In this document: piece after piece, positions 1-6,343 of the stretch
Layout: each line of letters begins with the position of its first letter
How positions within the stretch are numbered: position 1 is the stretch's first letter
Source: JACDBD01 sp050743385
GTDB taxonomy: Bacteria > Actinomycetota > Acidimicrobiia > IMCC26256 > JACDBD01
Length of the DNA: 9,192 nucleotides
Direction: 5' to 3'
Assembly (NCBI GenBank): GCA_050743385.1
Contig: JBOGFJ010000282.1
Location: 1 to 9,192 of the forward strand
Notes under the pieces: model-generated
What the model was told of the DNA's origin: nothing
Seen by the model: only the letters and a program-made list of their open reading frames with translations
The model's database searches: none
Program-made: the position numbers and the translations under genes

Positions 1-801
1 CGCCGATCCGAGATCCAGGCGTGGGTGAAGGGCCGGTCAGAGGTGCTCTCGCCGGCCACCGTCGAGCTCGCGTACCGGTACCTCGCCTCCATCTTCCGCG
101 CTGCGGTCGGCGACCGCCTGATCCCCGCGACCCCGTGTGAGGGCATCCGCTTGCCCAAGAAGGAGCGTGAACGCGTCATCCCGCTCGATACGGAGCAGGT
201 GATGGCCCTCGCCGATGCTGTCCCCGACCGCTATCGGGCTCTGATCATCACCGCCGCGGGGACGGGTCTCCGCCAGGGTGAAGCGTTCGGCCTCACACTG
301 GAGAACGTCAACTTCCTGGGCCGCCGCCTCACGGTTTCGCAGCAGCTCGTTGCCCTGGCCCATGGATCACCGTTCCTCGGGCCTCCGAAGACCGAGCGAG
401 CCGACGAACGGTGCCGCTGCCCGACGTGATTCTCGAGACACTGTCCTCCCACCTTGCGGCATTTCCCTGCAGGCGAACTGCGTCTCGTCTTCACCGACAA
501 GGGGGAACATCCCATTCGCCGTACGCGCTTCGGCGACTCGGTGTGGCGACGGGCGGTTCGTGCAGTCGGCCTGCCGCCCAGGACCGGCTTCCACGCACTC
601 CGGCACTACTACGCGAGCCTCCTCATCCGCCACGGCGAGTCTGTGAAGGTCGTCCAGGCCCGCCTCGGGCACGCGAGTGCCGCCGAGACGCTCGACACCT
701 ACTCGCACCTCTGGCCCGACTCCGTGGACAGCACCCGAGGCGCCGTCGACGAAATACTCGGCGCTCGTGCGGTCCCTGTGCGGTCCCAGGGCACCAGCTA
801 G
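1..801 (+). pseudogene. Tyrosine recombinase (phage/ICE-type integrase), 5'-truncated by the window and frameshifted
   Basis: Site-specific recombinase of the lambda integrase family, which would excise or integrate a mobile element. The reading frame is open from base 1, so the N-terminus lies outside the window. Visible are the end of the SAM-like core-binding domain (LAYRYLASIFRAAV), the first catalytic arginine in GTGLRQGE (271-273), HALRH with catalytic His (592-594) and Arg (601-603), LGH (670-672), and the nucleophilic Tyr in DTYSHLW (700-702), so the catalytic residues seen are present. The frame is broken twice. One base is missing near 394-396, and the frame shifts so that SRRTVPLPDVILETL is read in frame 3. 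One extra base near 468 restores frame 1. Uncorrected, translation stops at TGA 427-429. This is either real decay or a pair of sequencing errors. The stop is TAG at 799-801, just before the 3' end of rnpB, which suggests the edge of an integrated element. The family call is firm; whether the gene is dead is less certain. Confidence 0.88.
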
Positions 802-828
802 GCGCGTTTGCCCAGGTCAAAGGCGGTG

Positions 829-1225
829 GTGGTGGCGAGTCGGCCGGTACGCCGGATTCTGTACGAGCGCTCGCGCGCTCGCGGCGGCCATCCCTCTCGG
901 CCGGCGGTTACCCGCCGGCTCCAGCGGCCTACCCGGGGGTGTCTGCGGACGGGCCGTCCTCCCCCTGTGTGGCCTTGCTCCGGGTGGGGTTTGCCGAGCC
1001 GCCCGGGTCACCCCGGGCGCTGGAGCGCTCTTACCGCACCGTATCACCCTTACCTGTGCGGGCCCGCTCCGGAGATCGGCCCCGCCATCGGCGGTCTGCT
1101 CTCTGTGGCACTTTCCTGCGGGTCGCCCCGACTGGGTGTTACCCAGCACCCCGCCCTGCGGAGTCCGGACGTTCCTCGGACCGGTCGAATGCCGGTACGC
1201 GGCCGCCTGGCCGACTCGCCACCAC
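829..1225 (-). ncRNA. rnpB: RNase P RNA, bacterial type A
   Basis: Catalytic RNA of ribonuclease P, which matures the 5' ends of tRNAs. Read on the minus strand it carries the hallmark conserved blocks: GAGGAACGTCCGGACTCC (1177-1160), the block AAGTGCCACAGAGA followed by ACCGCC, GGTAAGGGTGATACGGTGCG, GGGTAGGCCGCTGGAG, and the 3' block ACAGAATCCGGCG (862-850). A hairpin at 901-918 with a 7-bp stem and a GTAA (GNRA) loop fits P18. The ends are set by a perfect 17-bp P1 helix, in which 1209-1225 pairs with 829-845, giving about 397 nt. One or a few more bases may belong to the mature ends. No intrinsic terminator is visible between the 3' end and the converging integrase gene. Overlapping open frames on both strands are not coding. 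Confidence 0.96.
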
Positions 1226-1230
1226 TCACT

Positions 1231-1261
1231 ATTGTCGCGCATGGGGTCGGCGGGCGCGTCA
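1231..1261 (-). promoter_or_regulatory. Candidate rnpB promoter
   Basis: On the minus strand a -10-like GACAAT lies at 1236-1231 and a -35-like TGACGC at 1261-1256, separated by 19 bases. This predicts a start near 1224-1225, exactly where the P1 helix of RNase P RNA begins. The match to consensus is partial and the spacer is slightly long. The position is the stronger part of the evidence. Confidence 0.4.
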
Positions 1262-1393
1262 CCGATACGCTGTGGGCGTGAGCCCGGCCGTGTGACGATC
1301 CGATCGTTCGCGCCGGTAACCGCGTCGTCTGCTCCCCGATGATGAGGCCCGCGCCTTGGACCACTGCTCGTTGACCGCACCCGAGCTCTCGCC

Positions 1394-2392
1394 ATGACCA
1401 CCCTTGCGCTCGCGCGCGACGCCTCCGACAAATTCGCCTCGTTCGCCGTACCCCTGTGGGTCTGGGCCGCCCTCGTCGCCGCCATCGTGGTTCTGCTGCT
1501 CGTGGACCTGCTCCTCGTGCACCGCAAACCCCACGTGATCACCGTTCGCGAGGCCGCCATCGAGTCGGCGGTCTGGATCGCCATCGGTCTCTCGTTCACT
1601 GTCGTCATCGCCTGGTGGCACGGCGGGGGCGCCGCCGGCGAGTACCTGTCGGGTTACCTGATCGAGAAGAGCCTCTCGGTCGACAACGTGTTCGTGTGGG
1701 CCGTGATCTTCAGCTACTTCTCCGTGCCCGCGGCGTATCAGTTCCGAGTGCTCTTCTGGGGGATCTTCGGCGCTCTCGTGCTGCGCGCCATCTTCATCTT
1801 CGCCGGAGTGACCCTCATCGAGACCTTCGACTGGGTCCTCTACATCTTCGGGGCGTTCCTGGTCGTCACCGCAGTGAGGATCGCCCGCCATTCCGAGACC
1901 GAGATCCATCCCGAGCACAACCCTGTGCTCAAGGTCGTGCGACGAGTCGTGCCGTCGACCACCGACTACGACGGCCAGAAGCTCTTCACCCGGCGAACGG
2001 GCGCGCTCCTCGCGACACCGCTGTTCGCGGTGCTGATCCTCATCGAGACGACCGACGTCGTGTTCGCGGTCGACTCGATCCCGGCGATCCTGGCGGTCTC
2101 GAGGGAACCGTTCATCGTCTTCGCGTCGAACGCCTTCGCCATCCTCGGACTGCGGGCGCTCTACTTCTGCCTCGCGGGGATGGCCGACCGGTTCCGCTAC
2201 CTCAACCAGGGCCTCGGTGTGATCCTGGCGTTCGTCGGCGTCAAGATGCTGCTCACCGAGGTGGTGCACCTCCCGATCTGGCTGAGCCTTCTCGTCATCG
2301 GCGTCGTGCTCGCGGTCACGATCGCGGCCAGCCTCGTCGCCGACCGGCGCGAGGCCGCCGCGGGCGACGGCGCCGAGATCGATACGCACTGA
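1394..2392 (+). CDS. TerC-family integral membrane protein, probable metal (Mn) exporter
   Basis: A 332-residue polytopic membrane protein of the TerC/Alx family. Characterised members such as E. coli Alx and Bacillus MeeF export manganese or supply it to secreted enzymes, while older names refer to tellurite resistance. Family signatures are ESAVWIAIGLSF (57-68), EKSLSVDNVF (91-100) with the conserved acidic D97 and N98, and the second-half repeat LIETTDVVFAVDSIPAILAVS with E218, D221 and D227. Hydrophobic segments lie near 19-42, 57-75, 96-110, 120-142, 147-163, 205-220, 240-262, 272-289 and 294-314. Length is normal for the family. The ATG at 1394 has no clear Shine-Dalgarno sequence. Upstream, 1229-1393 holds the rnpB promoter on the other strand, a weak dyad acgat-ccg-atcgt (1295-1307) and a short GTGA-loop hairpin (1274-1285). 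I could not make out a yybP-ykoY Mn riboswitch. It converges on the next gene with a 6-bp gap. The substrate is inferred from the family only. Confidence 0.93.
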   Translation: MTTLALARDASDKFASFAVPLWVWAALVAAIVVLLLVDLLLVHRKPHVITVREAAIESAVWIAIGLSFTVVIAWWHGGGAAGEYLSGYLIEKSLSVDNVFVWAVIFSYFSVPAAYQFRVLFWGIFGALVLRAIFIFAGVTLIETFDWVLYIFGAFLVVTAVRIARHSETEIHPEHNPVLKVVRRVVPSTTDYDGQKLFTRRTGALLATPLFAVLILIETTDVVFAVDSIPAILAVSREPFIVFASNAFAILGLRALYFCLAGMADRFRYLNQGLGVILAFVGVKMLLTEVVHLPIWLSLLVIGVVLAVTIAASLVADRREAAAGDGAEIDTH

Positions 2393-2398
2393 GCTTCG

Positions 2399-2842
2399 TC
2401 ATCGGGTGTCGGCCGACGCGTCCGGCGACCGGCGCGCCGCCAGCATCCCGCCGAGCATCCCCAGCGCGGTCGCGAACACGAGGTTGGCGAACACCCCGCC
2501 GACGGTGAGCACGGGTTCGTCACCCGAGAGCAAGCCGCCGGCGTCGTCCCGTATCGCCCAGATGACGATCCGGGCCGGGATCCAGACGGCGAACGCACCA
2601 ACTCCTGCGAGCGCGCCGTTCGAGAGCGGAGCGCTCGGCGCCAGCTTGCCCGCGCCGAATCCGGCGGTCGCGTAGGCGAAGAGGATCGCGAGGAACAAGA
2701 GGAACGGCCACCCGCTGTCGTCGAAGTCGTCGATCGAGCGGTCGAGAACGGCGCCGATTGCGGCCACCACCACGATGACGAACGCGCCCGCGACGACGCC
2801 GCGGACCACGGCACGGCGATCGACACCCGTCTCGGTCGTCAC
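2399..2842 (-). CDS. Small four-TM membrane protein of unknown function
   Basis: A 147-residue protein with four predicted membrane spans, at about 12-34, 45-64, 73-97 and 113-135. The short N-terminus and the C-terminal tail (AARRSPDASADTR) are hydrophilic and probably cytosolic. Glycine/alanine-rich helices such as YATAGFGAGKLAPSAP resemble small actinobacterial membrane proteins of unknown role, and I do not recognise a family with certainty. The start is GTG at 2842-2840. It has no Shine-Dalgarno sequence but overlaps the TGA of an upstream 37-residue ORF (GTGA), so it is likely translated by coupling. It converges on the TerC gene with 6 bp between stops. Codon use and GC are like the neighbours. 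Confidence 0.8.
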   Translation of the reverse strand: MTTETGVDRRAVVRGVVAGAFVIVVVAAIGAVLDRSIDDFDDSGWPFLLFLAILFAYATAGFGAGKLAPSAPLSNGALAGVGAFAVWIPARIVIWAIRDDAGGLLSGDEPVLTVGGVFANLVFATALGMLGGMLAARRSPDASADTR

Positions 2843-2952
2843 GCCGGCACCACGGCCGGCACGGTGGCCAGCGCGAGCGGCGCGAGCGCGACGCCTCCGG
2901 AGACGTCGAGCTGGGCCGCTTCGGCCGGCCGGGCGGTCGGGGGAGACGCCAT
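2839..2952 (-). CDS. Candidate 37-residue small protein, translationally coupled to the downstream membrane protein
   Basis: This is a short ORF starting MASPPTARPAEAAQLD and ending in the hydrophobic stretch GGVALAPLALATVPAVVPA. Its TGA overlaps the GTG start of the membrane protein gene by four bases (GTGA), the usual arrangement for coupled genes. The ATG at 2952-2950 is preceded by TAGGAT seven bases upstream. This can be read either as a -10 element for a leaderless transcript or as an AGGA ribosome binding site with 8-base spacing. Either reading supports translation. I see no recognisable domain. The alternative is that it is only a leader peptide, or that the transcript simply starts there and the GTG is used directly. 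Confidence 0.45.
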   Translation of the reverse strand: MASPPTARPAEAAQLDVSGGVALAPLALATVPAVVPA

Positions 2953-2959
2953 CGGCCCG

Positions 2960-2965
2960 ATCCTA
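2960..2965 (-). promoter_or_regulatory. Candidate -10 element (leaderless start) for the 37-aa ORF and membrane protein
   Basis: TAGGAT on the minus strand (2965-2960) is followed by seven bases and then ATG (2952). The same geometry occurs at 3392-3397. It overlaps a possible AGGA ribosome binding site, so the two readings cannot be separated by sequence alone. No good -35 is seen. Confidence 0.4.
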
Positions 2966-3006
2966 CGAGCCGATCCCCGTCGCCCTCGGTGCCCGGGGCG
3001 GGCGTT

Positions 3007-3022
3007 TTCCCCCTCAGGGGAA
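3007..3022. promoter_or_regulatory. Palindrome in the divergent intergenic region, candidate operator
   Basis: Perfect 6-bp arms TTCCCC (3007-3012) and GGGGAA (3017-3022) flank a 4-base centre. The site lies between the minus-strand small-ORF/membrane gene pair and the whiB-like gene on the plus strand, roughly 55 bp from the first and 90 bp from the second. It could bind a dimeric regulator acting on either gene. The function is inferred from position and symmetry only. Confidence 0.3.
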
Positions 3023-3109
3023 CGGGAATATCGGTCGAATCTAGAGGCGTTGGACCTGTTCCCCCGGCTCCGCGCCGGCATTCGAACCCGTGCTCGGGAT
3101 GCATCTCCC

Positions 3110-3346
3110 ATGAACCTTTCCTGGCGTCAGCAGGCCCGGTGTCGAGGCGTCGACCCCGAGGTCTTCTACCCGGTCTCCGACGACGACGAGGACGCCGAGG
3201 AGGCCAAGTCGATCTGCGCCCTCTGCCCGGTGCGGGAGGCGTGCCTCGAGTTCGCGCTCACCACCCGGGAGAAGCACGGCGTCTGGGGCGGCCTCACCGA
3301 ACGGGAGCGCCGCCGCGTGCTGCGCCGCCGCCGCAAGTCTGCCTGA
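3110..3346 (+). CDS. WhiB-like [4Fe-4S] transcriptional regulator
   Basis: A 78-residue WhiB-family protein. These are actinobacteria-specific iron-sulfur proteins that bind the primary sigma factor and act in development, redox response or drug resistance. The four cluster cysteines are C11, C36, C39 and C45 (C-x24-C-x2-C-x5-C, with CALCPVREAC). The turn motif GVWGG is at 57-61, followed by the basic DNA-contacting tail TERERRRVLRRRRK. This short form, almost without N- or C-terminal extensions, is closest in layout to WhiB1/WhiB2-type proteins, but the paralogue cannot be fixed by eye. The ATG at 3110 fits the family start. The frame is open upstream, but that part is not WhiB-like. A 4-codon ORF (ATG at 3099) overlaps the start as ATGA. 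A weak GGGA lies 10 bases upstream. The gene is probably monocistronic. Confidence 0.95.
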   Translation: MNLSWRQQARCRGVDPEVFYPVSDDDEDAEEAKSICALCPVREACLEFALTTREKHGVWGGLTERERRRVLRRRRKSA

Positions 3347-3391
3347 CCGGCCGCCCACCGCTCCGCACCGGGAGTTGCAGCACCCCGCCGG

Positions 3392-3397
3392 TAGGCT
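3392..3397 (+). promoter_or_regulatory. Candidate -10 element giving a leaderless acyl-CoA dehydrogenase transcript
   Basis: TAGGCT is followed by seven bases and then the ATG at 3405, the TAnnnT-N7-ATG pattern of leaderless actinobacterial genes. No clear -35 is seen. An AGG within it could instead serve as a weak ribosome binding site with 9-base spacing. Confidence 0.42.
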
Positions 3398-3404
3398 CGC
3401 CCGG

Positions 3405-4571
3405 ATGAATTTCGATCTCCCCCCGGAGCTCGTCGACCTCCAGGCCAGCGTGCGCAAGCTCGCCCAGGAGCGGATCGCGCCGCGGGCACGCGAGATCGAC
3501 GACACCGAGGCCTATCCCGACGACGTGTTCTCGCTGTTCGTCGAGAGCGGGCTCACCGGCCTGTGCATGCCCGAGGAGTACGGCGGATCGGGCGCCGGGA
3601 TCCTCGGTCTCACGATCGCGATCGAGGAGGTCGCGAAGTACTCCAATGCCGCCGCCCTGATGCTGCTCCTCACCCGCCTGCCCACGGGGCCGGTGATGAT
3701 CGCCGGCAGCCCGGAGCAGAACCGGCGCTACGTGACGCCCGTCGCCACCGGCGAGGCCCGGGCCGGGTTCGGGCTCTCCGAGCCTCAGGCCGGCAGCGAC
3801 GTGATGGGGATGCGCACCAAAGCGGTTGCCGACGGCTCCGCGTGGGTGCTCACGGGCACGAAGTGCTGGATGTCGGGGGTGCGCCAAGCCGACTGGTACT
3901 GCGTGTTCGCCAAGACCGGTGCCGCCGACTCGCGGGCTCACGACAGCATCTCCGCCTTCATCGTCGAGCGCTCGTGGCCGGGCGTCGATGTCGGACGAGT
4001 CGATCGCAAGATGGGGGTGAAGGGCGTCGACACCGGCGAGTTGATCCTCGACGGCGTGCGCGTCCCGGCCGAGAACGTCGTCGGCGAGATCGGCGGGTTC
4101 CGGCTGGCGATGTTGGGGCTCAACTCGATGCGTCCCATCGTCGCCGCCCGTGGCATCGGTCTCGCCGAGGGCGCGCTCATGTACGCCGTCGAGTACGTGA
4201 AGCAGCGTGAGGCGTTCGAGAAGACGATCGCCGACTTCCAGGGCATTCAGTGGAAGATCGCCGAGCTCGCGACCGAGATCGAGGCCGCCCGGCTCCTCAC
4301 GTACCGTGCCGCCTGGATGGCCGATCGGAGCCAGTTCACCAAGGAGTGGGTGCCGTACCTCTCGATGGCGAAGTACTACGCCACCGAGCTGGCGGTGAAG
4401 GTGTCGGGGGAGGCGCTCCAGATGCTCGGCGCCGCCGGGTACATGAAGGACCACCCGCTCGAGCTCCACTACCGGGATGCCAAGCAGCTCACGATCGTCG
4501 AGGGCACGTCACAGGTGCAGCTCGGGCTGATCGCCCGCGGCGTGCTCGACCACGACCTGTGGTGGGACTGA
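3405..4571 (+). CDS. Acyl-CoA dehydrogenase
   Basis: A 388-residue FAD-dependent acyl-CoA dehydrogenase, catalysing alpha,beta-dehydrogenation of an acyl-CoA in fatty-acid, branched-chain or related catabolism. The three-part fold is visible: an N-terminal helical domain (1-117, with GLCMPEEYGGSG), a beta domain opened by the FAD/substrate motif GFGLSEPQAGSD (121-132), and a C-terminal helical domain from about 235. The FAD-contacting region QREAFEKTIADFQ starts near 267, and the catalytic-base motif VEGTSQVQ carries E366, the position used in short- and medium-chain enzymes. Length is normal. The ATG at 3405 was chosen because the N-terminus matches the family there; an in-frame TTG at 3375 would add ten unlike residues. 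Only 4 bp separate it from trpD, so the two are probably co-transcribed. The exact acyl substrate cannot be read from the sequence. Confidence 0.94.
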   Translation: MNFDLPPELVDLQASVRKLAQERIAPRAREIDDTEAYPDDVFSLFVESGLTGLCMPEEYGGSGAGILGLTIAIEEVAKYSNAAALMLLLTRLPTGPVMIAGSPEQNRRYVTPVATGEARAGFGLSEPQAGSDVMGMRTKAVADGSAWVLTGTKCWMSGVRQADWYCVFAKTGAADSRAHDSISAFIVERSWPGVDVGRVDRKMGVKGVDTGELILDGVRVPAENVVGEIGGFRLAMLGLNSMRPIVAARGIGLAEGALMYAVEYVKQREAFEKTIADFQGIQWKIAELATEIEAARLLTYRAAWMADRSQFTKEWVPYLSMAKYYATELAVKVSGEALQMLGAAGYMKDHPLELHYRDAKQLTIVEGTSQVQLGLIARGVLDHDLWWD

Positions 4572-4575
4572 CGCG

Positions 4576-5628
4576 ATGACCCCACCGACTCCGCTGTGGC
4601 CGGAGGCGCTCGGGTCGCTGCTCCGACGCGACGACCTCGAGCCCGAGCTCGTCGAACGCGTGATGGCGGCCATCCTCGAGGGAACGGCTTCCGACGCCCA
4701 GATCGCGGGCTTCGCCGTCGCCCTGCGCGCCAAGGGCGAGACCGCCGCCGAGCTCGCCGCCCTGGTCCGCACGATGATGCGGTACGCGACGCGCGTCGAC
4801 GTGCCGGTTGCCGAACAGCTGGTCGACACGTGCGGGACGGGCGGCGATCGCTCCGGGACCGTCAACGTGTCGACGATGGCCGCCCTCGTGGCCGCAGGCG
4901 CGGGTGTGCGGATCGCGAAGCACGGGAACCGCGCCGCCTCGTCCGACTGCGGTTCCGCTGACGTGCTGGAGGCCCTGGGCGTCGTCATCGACCTGGGCCC
5001 CGACGGCGTCGGCCGCTGCATCGACGAGGCCGGCATCGGCTTCTGCTTCGCGCCGCGGTTCCACTCCGCCCTGCGGTTCGCCGGCCCCGCCCGCCGGGAG
5101 CTGGGTGCGCCGACGACGTTCAACTTCCTCGGACCGCTCGCCAATCCCGCGGGAGCGCGCCGGCAGGCGCTCGGTGTGTCGGACCCCGCGATGGCAGAGC
5201 GGATGATCGGCGCGCTCGCCGATCTCGGCACCGAGCGGGCGCTGGTGTTCTACGGGCACGACGGGCTCGACGAGCTCACCGTCACGACTACGTCGACGGT
5301 CGTCGAGCTCGACGACGGCGCGGTGCGCACCTACGTGGTCGACCCCTCCGCGTTCGGGATCAAGCCGGCCGAGTTGGCGGCTCTCGCCGGTGGTGACGCG
5401 GCCGGGAACGCCCAGATCGCCCACCAGGTTCTGGCGGGCAAACACGGACCGGTGCGCGACATCGTGGCGCTCAACGCCGCCGCCGCGCTGGTCGTGGGCG
5501 GGGCGGCCGTCGATCTGGCCGAGGGCGTCGAGGCCGCGCAGGCTTCGATCGACGACGGACGCGCCGCGGCCGCTCTCGACGCGTTCGTGCGCGTCAGCGT
5601 CGCCGCCCGCGAGGCCGAGGCGGAATAG
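4576..5628 (+). CDS. trpD: Anthranilate phosphoribosyltransferase
   Basis: A 350-residue enzyme of the second step of tryptophan synthesis, joining anthranilate and PRPP to give phosphoribosyl-anthranilate and pyrophosphate in the cytosol. All signature motifs are present: the PRPP loop CGTGGD (86-91), NVST (97-100), KHGNRAASS (115-123), FAPRFHSALR (158-167), RRELGAPTTFNFLGPLANP (173-191), and the Mg-binding GLDELT with D232 and E233. Length is standard for the glycosyltransferase family 3 TrpD. It is not next to other trp genes; a stand-alone trpD is also known in mycobacteria. The ATG lies 4 bp after the acyl-CoA dehydrogenase stop and lacks its own Shine-Dalgarno sequence, which suggests coupled translation. 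The stop is TAG at 5626-5628. Confidence 0.97.
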   Translation: MTPPTPLWPEALGSLLRRDDLEPELVERVMAAILEGTASDAQIAGFAVALRAKGETAAELAALVRTMMRYATRVDVPVAEQLVDTCGTGGDRSGTVNVSTMAALVAAGAGVRIAKHGNRAASSDCGSADVLEALGVVIDLGPDGVGRCIDEAGIGFCFAPRFHSALRFAGPARRELGAPTTFNFLGPLANPAGARRQALGVSDPAMAERMIGALADLGTERALVFYGHDGLDELTVTTTSTVVELDDGAVRTYVVDPSAFGIKPAELAALAGGDAAGNAQIAHQVLAGKHGPVRDIVALNAAAALVVGGAAVDLAEGVEAAQASIDDGRAAAALDAFVRVSVAAREAEAE

Positions 5629-5632
5629 TGCT

Positions 5633-5656
5633 GCCGCCGAGCGCCGGAGCCATGTG
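5633..5656 (+). repeat. 24-bp direct repeat, copy 1
   Basis: The 24-base stretch matches 5699-5722 with one mismatch (C/T at the sixth base). The last 18 bases, gagcgccggagccatgtg, are identical. It starts 5 bp after the trpD stop. It contains GGAG and ATG/GTG codons like the second copy. A 23-codon ORF starting at 5652 and an in-frame GTG at 5654 arise from it. Confidence 0.8.
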
Positions 5657-5698
5657 GTTGTGCGGAGGCGCGTCCCGGATGGCGGGGGTAGGTACCCA

Positions 5699-5722
5699 GC
5701 CGCTGAGCGCCGGAGCCATGTG
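5699..5722 (+). repeat. 24-bp direct repeat, copy 2, carrying the downstream gene's ribosome binding site
   Basis: This is the second copy, exactly 66 bp after the first. Its GGAG (5712-5715) sits 7 bases before the ATG at 5723 and is the best ribosome binding site for the zinc-ribbon membrane protein gene. The pair could be a local tandem duplication of a start region or two members of a dispersed genomic repeat. The window shows only these two copies. Confidence 0.8.
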
Positions 5723-6343
5723 ATGGCCAAGGCGCTGCAGTGTCCGGCGTGCGGGAACAAGCACCCGCTGTCGGCGCTGCCGAACGCGACGACGTTCCCG
5801 TGTGAGCGCTGCGGGCGCACGCTCAAGGTGCCGGCTCAGTTCCGGCCCCCGCCGGCCGGCCAACCGCAATCGAACGGGCCCGCCGGGGCGACCGCGACGA
5901 TGCCGGCGTCGGGCCGGGGGGCCGTACCGCCGCCCATGCCCGAGGGCGCACCCCCGCCTCGCCGCAGTGTCGACGGCGCACGGCCCCGCAAGGTCGCATG
6001 GCCGTTCCGCGTGCTGGCGTGGCTCGTCGCACTGCCCGTCGGCCTCCTCGCGGTGGTGGTCCCGGCTCGTCGTCTGGGCTTCCTCAGCGGACAGCGCCTC
6101 CTCGACGTTCTCGTCGACACCGGATGGGGCCGCTACTGGCGGGTGCTCGTGATCGCGCCGGCGTGGGCGCTGGTGACGACACTCCTGGTGCACCTCATGC
6201 TCTTCGGGCTGCGCAAGCTGGGTGAGCGCCGCCAGGCCATCCGGACCGAGCGCGAGGGTGCGCCGGGCCCCGAGCCGGAGCCCGCGGCCGTGGCCGCGTC
6301 AGGTGAGAGTCGCAGCCGCCGGCGTCGCCGAAGCCGTCGGTGA
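5723..6343 (+). CDS. Zinc-ribbon protein with Pro-rich linker and two membrane segments, function unknown
   Basis: A 206-residue protein. An N-terminal zinc ribbon (C7-x2-C10, C27-x2-C30; CPACGN, CERCGRTLKVP) is followed by a Pro/Gly-rich linker (about 40-85), two predicted membrane helices (about 94-114 and 140-163), and a charged tail ending in an arginine run (SRSRRRRRSRR). The ribbon resembles the MJ0042/zinc-finger type that starts many membrane proteins of unknown role. The linker and tail suggest that both ends are cytosolic. The ATG at 5723 has GGAG 7 bases upstream, inside the second 24-bp repeat. In-frame GTG codons at 5654 and 5720 are less likely starts. The 3' end overlaps the convergent exonuclease gene by 45 bp. 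I do not assign a function. Confidence 0.78.
   Translation: MAKALQCPACGNKHPLSALPNATTFPCERCGRTLKVPAQFRPPPAGQPQSNGPAGATATMPASGRGAVPPPMPEGAPPPRRSVDGARPRKVAWPFRVLAWLVALPVGLLAVVVPARRLGFLSGQRLLDVLVDTGWGRYWRVLVIAPAWALVTTLLVHLMLFGLRKLGERRQAIRTEREGAPGPEPEPAAVAASGESRSRRRRRSRR

Noticed and set aside
1262..1393. Possible Mn (yybP-ykoY) riboswitch before the TerC gene
   Set aside because: I could not find the conserved core. Only short hairpins are visible.
817..1608. Open frames across the rnpB region on both strands
   Set aside because: The sequence is explained by RNase P RNA conserved blocks and the P1 helix. The translations are low-complexity.
1259..2389. 376-codon open frame antisense to the TerC gene
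   Set aside because: It is a low-complexity Asp/Glu/His/Arg-rich shadow of a high-GC gene. The plus-strand frame is a clear TerC protein.
3024..3051. GGGAAT-N19-GTT resembling a SigR-type promoter before the whiB-like gene
   Set aside because: The spacing is one base longer than the usual 18, and such short motifs occur by chance.
3083..3096. LexA-box-like CGAACCCGTGCTCG upstream of the whiB-like gene
   Set aside because: One half-site is imperfect (GCTCG) and the central bases do not fit the consensus. It is probably chance.
3099..3113. Four-codon ORF (MHLP) whose stop overlaps the whiB-like start as ATGA
   Set aside because: Too short to support as a gene and has no ribosome binding site. 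It may be chance, though a regulatory uORF is possible.
3294..4469. 391-codon minus-strand open frame opposite the acyl-CoA dehydrogenase
   Set aside because: It is a shadow frame rich in Gly/His/Arg/Asp with no domain. The plus strand has all acyl-CoA dehydrogenase motifs.
5633..5722. Possible CRISPR-like repeat-spacer unit
   Set aside because: Only two copies, no cas genes, and the repeat overlaps a translation start.
5652..5723. 23-residue ORF between the two 24-bp repeats, ending in TGATG with the next start
   Set aside because: GGAG is only 2 bases before the ATG, the peptide has no features, and the ORF is a by-product of the repeat.
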